Below are positions 59,018 through 64,000 of a stretch of 64,000 bases of DNA, piece by piece (the stretch's first letter is position 1; each line of letters opens with the position of its first letter). This stretch comes from Micractinium sp. NFX-FRZ. Its lineage: Eukaryota; Chlorophyta; Trebouxiophyceae; Chlorellales; Chlorellaceae. The notes beneath the pieces are model-generated. The model was not told where the DNA came from. It was given only the letters and a program-made list of their open reading frames with translations, and ran no database searches. A program made the translations under genes and the position numbers. The stretch lies in the NCBI GenBank assembly GCA_029339195.1, contig JAPTJF010000093.1, forward strand, positions 62,001-126,000, given 5' to 3'.

Positions 59018-62000
59018 ATGGACCGGCGTGCGCTAGAGTACACCAGGGCGCATTACGACAAGCACTCCAACCAGGCAAGACCACATAGACCTCATAGAGG
59101 GCCCCAGATGCCCCCAGGCCGCGGTCGCCCGCCCACCCTGCCGACCTTCCTTGCTCTTGCAGTATGAGACGACCGCGGAGGCGTTGCAGGCACGGGCTCA
59201 GGGCCCAGGCGCGCCGCTGAAGAAGTTCCACAACACCATCAAGCGCCAGCTGATCAACAAGTGCGCCGGGCGGGGCGGCAGCGGCAGCCAGCTGCCAAGT
59301 CGCTTCGATCAGCCTGCCCCAATCCAGCAACTGTCTCATCGCAGCTTCCTGGGACAGGGTAGCGCGCTGCGAGGCCGTCACAGCAGCTGCATTGAGCTAG
59401 CGGCGGCCAGCCCCTGCTGCTCACGTCCTCCCCGCGCTCCCTCCGGCCCACCCGGCTGCCTCCGCCTGCCTGCCTGCCTGCCTGCTCCATCACCCCGCAG
59501 GTTTGCAGGAAGTGCAGAGAGCTTGCTGGACCTGGCCTGCGGGCGGGGTGGCGACATCTGGAAGTGGATTGACGCGGGGATCAGCCGGGTCAAAGGCGTT
59601 GACCTGTCGCCCGGGGAGATTGAAGAGGCTCGCAAGCGGTGGGTGGGTGGGTCTGGGGCCTCTTTGTGATGCTTTAGCGCGCACCTGATGTTTAGGGGCG
59701 TGGAATTGCCTCCTGGGGAGCTTGCAGAGGCCCGCAAGCGTGCGTGGATGGGCGGGTGGGTGGATGCCTGGGATGTACAAGACAGGTGGGCAGGTGGGGG
59801 TGTTCAGCATGCGCGCGCTCATGGAGCCAACCCCCCTCTGCGCAGCTGTGCGGAGCAGCTGTCAAGCGCCCCCATCAGCATCCCTACCACCTCTCCACAC
59901 TAGTTTCCCTTCCAACCACCCTCCCCGTGCCGCTTTCCGCATTCCGCACCACCCCACCCCTCGTTGCAGCTTTGCTGAAGCAGCGGCCAAGCGGCCCCAG
60001 CAGCAGCTGGACTATGCATTCGTGGACAGCCCGGCGCTGGGGCTGGAGGAGTGGCGGGAGGCGGAGCCATATGACGCCGTGACCTGCATGTTTGCCATCC
60101 ACTACTTTTTCGTCAGCGAGCAGGCGCTGAAGCAGGTGTGTGTGGCTGTGTGCGTGTGGAGGAAGGCAGGGGTAGGGGCGTTGGGAGGGGGGCCATTCTT
60201 GCATTGCAGGGCAGGCGCTGCACGGGCTGAATGATTTATGCCAGCCACTGCAGTGGTGGGACAGCGAGTGGACACTGAAGCAATGACCCTTCCTGTTGGG
60301 TTCTTCCCTACATCTACTTGCCCGTTAACTTGATTCATGTATGTGCAGTCCCTGCACAATCCCCCCGTCCTTCGAAGCCACCCGGTCCACTTCTTGGTGG
60401 CTCCCTGCTGACCTGGCAATTCCCCTTCCACTGCCACCTGCCTGGCCCAATGTAGTTCTTGCACAACGTCTCCATCAACCTGAAGGAGGGCGGCTACTTC
60501 ATCGGCACCGTGCCAGACGGCAAGAAAGTGAACGCGTGCAGCATGAAGTGAGCAGAAGCGGAGGCGGTGGTGTGGGCAGCATAGCATGGGCAGCGTGCGC
60601 CGGCATGGTGCAAGATGGGGGCGTGGGCAGTTAGCAAGGCGGGCGTCATGAAGGGAGCAGCAGAGGCGGCGAGGGTTGCCGGGGGGCTTGGGCAGCATGC
60701 GCAGTGGCCCTGCGCTCCTGCGACGTCACTTAGCGCTGTGGGGAGGAGCCATGCCATGCCATGCCATGCCAAACAGCCATGGCGCCCTGCGCTGTGCGTG
60801 TGTGTGTGCAGCCTGCGCCAGCCGTCACGGTCTCCATGCTGAGCAGAGCAATAGCTCTGCACACAAACTCAATCATGCTTATTGCTGCTGTTTTTTGCAG
60901 GTCCAACCCCTTCCAGTCGCCCATGCTGACGATTGAGGCACACTGGAAGAAGGAGCCCCAGTGCTTTGGCAGCCCATACATCTGCGCCATTGGGGACACG
61001 GTCACTGGAGGTGGGGCCAGGGGTGGCAGGGGCCTGGTTATGGGTTTGCGAGTATGCTAAACCCTGTCCTGTGTGTGGGAGCTCTCTGCCAGGTGTATCC
61101 GCCCCTTCCACAAGCAATGTCCAACAGGCAGGCGGGTGCGCATGCAGGGTGGGAAACAGAAGCCAGCAAGCCAGGCTTATATTGTTGGCTCGGCCGTGGC
61201 TGCCTGCCCTCTGCGCACCGACAGCTGGCCGCACCCGCCTCGCTGCCCTGCCGCAAGCCCAAGCCCCGCCCCTGCTGCCCACTGCACCCACATCCGCATC
61301 CGCCCTGTTCCATGCACCCTGCTGCTGCCCCGTGCAGGCGAGAAGGGCACCCAGGGGTCTTATGAGTACCTGGTGTATTCCAACGTCCTTGTGGGCGTGG
61401 CGGCGCGGTACGGGCTGAAGCCCGTGCTTGACTACGCAGACCCGCAGCTGGCAGGGCTGTTTGACCCGGTAAGCTGGTGGTTAGAGGTGTGGGTGGCTGT
61501 GCCGGATTTTCTTAAGAAACGGGGCGCAGTGCAGACAGAACCCTGTGCGCAACCAGCAGCCCTGCAGCTAGGCACAGCACCATTCCGACCCCTTGCCTCG
61601 CCTCACCATTCCGCCTGGCAGCGGCTCACCCATTGCCCTTCTTACCAGCTCTGGTTCACCCTGCCCTGCCCTGCCCTGCCCCGCACTGGGACCCCCGTTG
61701 GTGCAGGCGGATGCCGGCAAGCCTCTGAAGCACTTCAAGCCCCGCTTCCCCGGCAGCGACCCCAGCCTGGAACTAGCCAGCTCCCTCTTTGCCGCATTTG
61801 TGTTCCAGAAAACCAGCGGCAAGGCGGTGGCGCCAGGCGCTGCCAGCTTTGCGCAGCCAGCAGCAGCGGCAGTGGGCGCCAAGCGAAAGCGAGAGGAGGA
61901 GGCGACAGGGGCGGCGGCAGCGGGGGGAGCGGGGCGGCCAGTGCAGCGGCGGAGGCCGGGGCTTCTCAAGTTGGCCCCACAGCAGCAGCCACAGCAGCAG

Positions 62001-62171
62001 CAGCAGCAGCAGCAGCAACAGGCAGCAGCAGGGCAGCAGGAGGAGGAGCCGGACGCTGCGGCGGACCAGCAGCAGCCGGCGGCAGCAGAGCAGGATGCTG
62101 ATGGAGCGGCAGAGGCAGCAGCAGCAGCAGCAGGAGCAGCAGCAGCGGAAGCAGGGGAAGGCTCTTCCTGA
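59018..62171 (+). CDS. mRNA cap guanine-N7 methyltransferase
   Basis: Methylates N7 of the cap guanosine using SAM, in the nucleus. Exons: 59018-59074, 59163-59260, 59501-59638, 59970-60135, 60456-60547, 60901-61010, 61338-61468 and 61707-62171; 418 aa. VREHY-type start (RALEYTRAHYDKHSN) leads to HNTIKRQLINKFA, the SAM site LLDLACGRGGDIWKW, VKGVDLSPGEIEEARKR, YDAVTCMFAIHYFF, LKEGGYFIGTVPDGKKV and NVLVGVAARYGLKPV. This is the full RNMT/CMT1 core. About 100 residues of Ala/Gln/Glu-rich tail follow, preceded by a basic patch (GAKRKREEE) that may serve as a nuclear signal. Intron 1 starts with GC (CAG|GCAAGA). Intron 3 carries a copy of the exon 3 end. TGTAA at 62235-62239 is a likely polyadenylation signal, 64 bases past the stop. 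Confidence 0.95.
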
Positions 62172-62585
62172 GGGGGGCGTGATGGAGCGTGCTTTCACAT
62201 AGAACCCAGCCCTCTTCCAGGCGGTTGAAACTCGTGTAAGCTCACACACTGCGGACGCATGCACCGACGAGCAGTGTGTACAATTAGAAGAGCAGGCGCA
62301 CAGTCATGAAGCAGCAAGGGCTTGCTTGCTTCCCAGGCTGAGGCAGCACTGGGTGCAGAGGCAGGCCCGTTTTAGAGCAGACCAGAGGGATGGCGGAAAC
62401 ATAATGTATAGGGCACAGGTCATAGGCAGCAAGGCTGCGCAGGTCACGGGTGAGCAAGTCAACACCCCTCTCGGGGAGCAAGGGCAGAGGGGGCAGCTGA
62501 GATGTCTAAGCTCAGTGGGGATCGGGCATCCAGAGCTGCCGCGCAGCTGCCGCGCCGCTGAGCTGCTCTGCAGCGGAGCGGGGCA
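62172..62585. terminator. Convergent 3' ends of the cap methyltransferase and the secreted protein
   Basis: The 414 bases include TGTAA at 62235-62239 for the plus-strand gene. No UGUAA was seen for the minus-strand gene. No coding region was recognised. Confidence 0.5.
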
Positions 62586-63815
62586 TCAGGCAGCCGAGAC
62601 GATGAGCAGCTTGTCGAGGCAGACGTCCAGGTTTGGCGTGGCTGTTGAGCACCCCTCCAGGCGCTGCAGGCACAGGCCTATCGTGAGGCGGTCCGCCCGG
62701 AAGGCCGCTGCCTCTGGCTCCGAGGGCAGGAAAGCGGACAGCTGTGCTTTCACGGGGGTCCACTGGCCGGATCGGATTGAGGCCAGCAGTTCAGCGGCGC
62801 TGGGGCTGCTGCTGTCGGCCGCTGCCTGCGCTGCCAGCACCTCGGACAGGGTCAGGCTCTTGGTGATGGCGTAGCGCGAGGGCTGGCTGCTCTCAAACTG
62901 CAGGGGGAGGAGGCGGGGCGGGGAGATGGGGAGGCACGGGGCAGCAGTGGCGGGCAGCGATTGCTGGTGCAGGCAGGCTCGTGCTCCCTGGGCTTTTAAC
63001 GACTCCAATTACAGCCTCTGTATGCCTGCAATGCCGCACGCCTGCTCTGCCTGCACACTCTGTCCCATCCCTGCCGTACTGGCGCTCTCACACCACCTGT
63101 CGGGCACGTGGTGATCACATCTCCCGCGCCTACCTGAAGCTCCATGTCAGCCAGCGCGGAGGACGACGCATTGTCCGAACGCACATAGAAACCAAGCACG
63201 CCCGATTCGAGGGTAAAGGGCATCGCACTGCGGAGAGAGAGGGCCCCGAAGGGCATTGCGCTCATGCACAGCGCGCTTTTCGCACCTGGGGAGTTGGGAT
63301 GGCAGGAGGGGGAGGGGCAGGGGACCTGAGAGGCTGGGTACTTGAGAGCTTGTGTCACTCGTTGCAGCATTCCATCTCAAAAGAGCTTACCAGGCAACGG
63401 GTTGTTGGAGTTCTTCAGATCCAAAGCACCCAACCCCCAGCTCCAGCTGCGCCTGCAGAGAGGCAGCGGCGGCGGTGCGGGGTGGGCGCAGCGGCGGCGC
63501 ATGCCGGTTAGCAAGCGAGGAACCTCAAGCAGTTCTGCTCGTACTTGCCTGTGTCCTTCTACCACTGGAGCCACAAGCAGAGGGGTACTTGAGTGAAGAC
63601 AGCAAGCAGACAGCAAGCTGTGGCAGGCAGGGCGCCGCGGGGGGCGGCTGGCTGTTTCTCTCCATGCATGCCTACCAAGCAAGGAAGCCGTTGTCATAAA
63701 TCACGCCCACTGAAGCTGACAGTAGGGCTCGCGCATCCGGTGCGGCTGCAGCCGAGGCCCAGCGCCCCAGCAGCGCGAGCGCGAGCAGAACGAGAAAGGG
63801 TTGCGCGCGCGGCAT
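62586..63815 (-). CDS. Small secreted protein with a Trp-rich beta-sandwich-like domain
   Basis: Exons: 63815-63676, 63452-63391, 63285-63134 and 62897-62586; 221 aa. A strong signal peptide (FLVLLALALLGRWASAAAA) precedes VGVIYDNGFLAWRSWSWG, ALDLKNSNNPLPGAKS, MPFGALSLRSAMPFTLESGV and LGFYVRSDNASSSALADMEL. The arrangement of a Tyr-Asp start, a W-x-W cluster, a G-x-x-S core and a final F-x-V/F-Y-V strand resembles carbohydrate-binding-like modules in secreted microbial and algal proteins. That is a weak resemblance, not a firm assignment. The C-terminal 100 residues have no catalytic motif that I recognise. Exon 3 starts at GTGCGAAAAGC because the later acceptor directly before the Ala-Met-Pro-Phe repeat gives the wrong phase. 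The protein is probably extracellular or in the cell wall. Confidence 0.75.
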
Positions 63816-64000
63816 TCTGACACCCTTGTTCGAGTGTGTGAATTCAATGCTGGGGTAATTAAAAGTGCCCAATGGAGCGCGGTCGGAGCCAGGCTCGCCA
63901 TTGGACTATGGTGAGCTGGCAGCTGCGGCAGCCGGGCGGCAGCTGCGCACGCACTCCTACAACCGCATCAGGGACATGCCCAGCAGCCCCTCTTGGCAAA
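63816..64000 (+). other. Promoter of the secreted-protein gene and possible 5' end of a divergent gene
   Basis: From about 63880 to the right edge one plus-strand frame reads SEPGSPLDYGELAAAAAGRQ and LRTHSYNRIRDMPSSPSWQ without a stop and with plausible protein composition. It has no ATG before an upstream TAA, so it would need an upstream exon or a different start. I do not recognise the family. Confidence 0.3.

Noticed and set aside
63230..63250. Acceptor directly before the second Met-Pro-Phe of the secreted protein
   Set aside because: It breaks the phase set by the previous exon. Starting the exon at 63285 gives a continuous frame and a total divisible by three.

Overview
The window looks like nuclear DNA of a green alga, most likely a trebouxiophyte of the Chlorella type (inference). 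The sequence is very GC-rich, genes are packed tightly on both strands, and nearly every gene is cut by many short introns. Proteins carry long Ala/Gln/Ser/Gly tracts, UGUAA motifs lie downstream of several stop codons, and the gene content is plant-like and algal: a chloroplast-type CreA protein, a secreted arylsulfatase, a CrtI-family carotenoid enzyme and the selenocysteine elongation factor. No organelle, bacterial operon, rRNA or tRNA signal was seen. I built all exon models by hand from splice signals, reading phase and family knowledge. Every complete model closes to a multiple of three except the arylsulfatase, which lacks one base.

Layout. PIG-A (-, cut by the left edge) and a mid-SUN-domain protein (+) diverge at 2.2-2.6 kb. 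EFSec (-) and an NHE/NHX cation-proton antiporter (-) follow to 17.9 kb. The antiporter diverges from a CreA-family gene (+, 18.2-20.3 kb). A 20-exon arylsulfatase (-, 20.7-27.3 kb) and TVP23 (-, 28.3-30.3 kb) come next. GARS/PurD (+) and a small conserved protein (+) run to 36.3 kb. A patatin-like lipase (-, 36.6-40.6 kb) is followed by two tandem LRR receptor-like kinases (-, 41.0-47.1 and 47.9-53.8 kb) and a CrtI-family phytoene-dehydrogenase-like gene (-, 54.7-58.8 kb). The mRNA cap guanine-N7 methyltransferase (+, 59.0-62.2 kb) and a small secreted protein (-, 62.6-63.8 kb) close the window. The genes are ordinary, functionally unrelated housekeeping or secreted-pathway genes, not an operon or pathway cluster. 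The only clear local duplication is the kinase pair.

The most unusual signal is in the introns. In at least 18 introns from 10 of the 15 genes, the intron holds one to three degenerate copies of the edge of a neighbouring exon together with its splice site. Some lie upstream of an exon and copy its acceptor plus the first 20-50 coding bases; others lie downstream and copy the last coding bases plus the donor. In the clearest case the intervening intron sequence is duplicated too, so these are local tandem duplications across splice junctions at different stages of decay. Two of them keep the reading frame and could act as alternative acceptors. GC-AG introns are also frequent, at 8 of 121 modelled introns.
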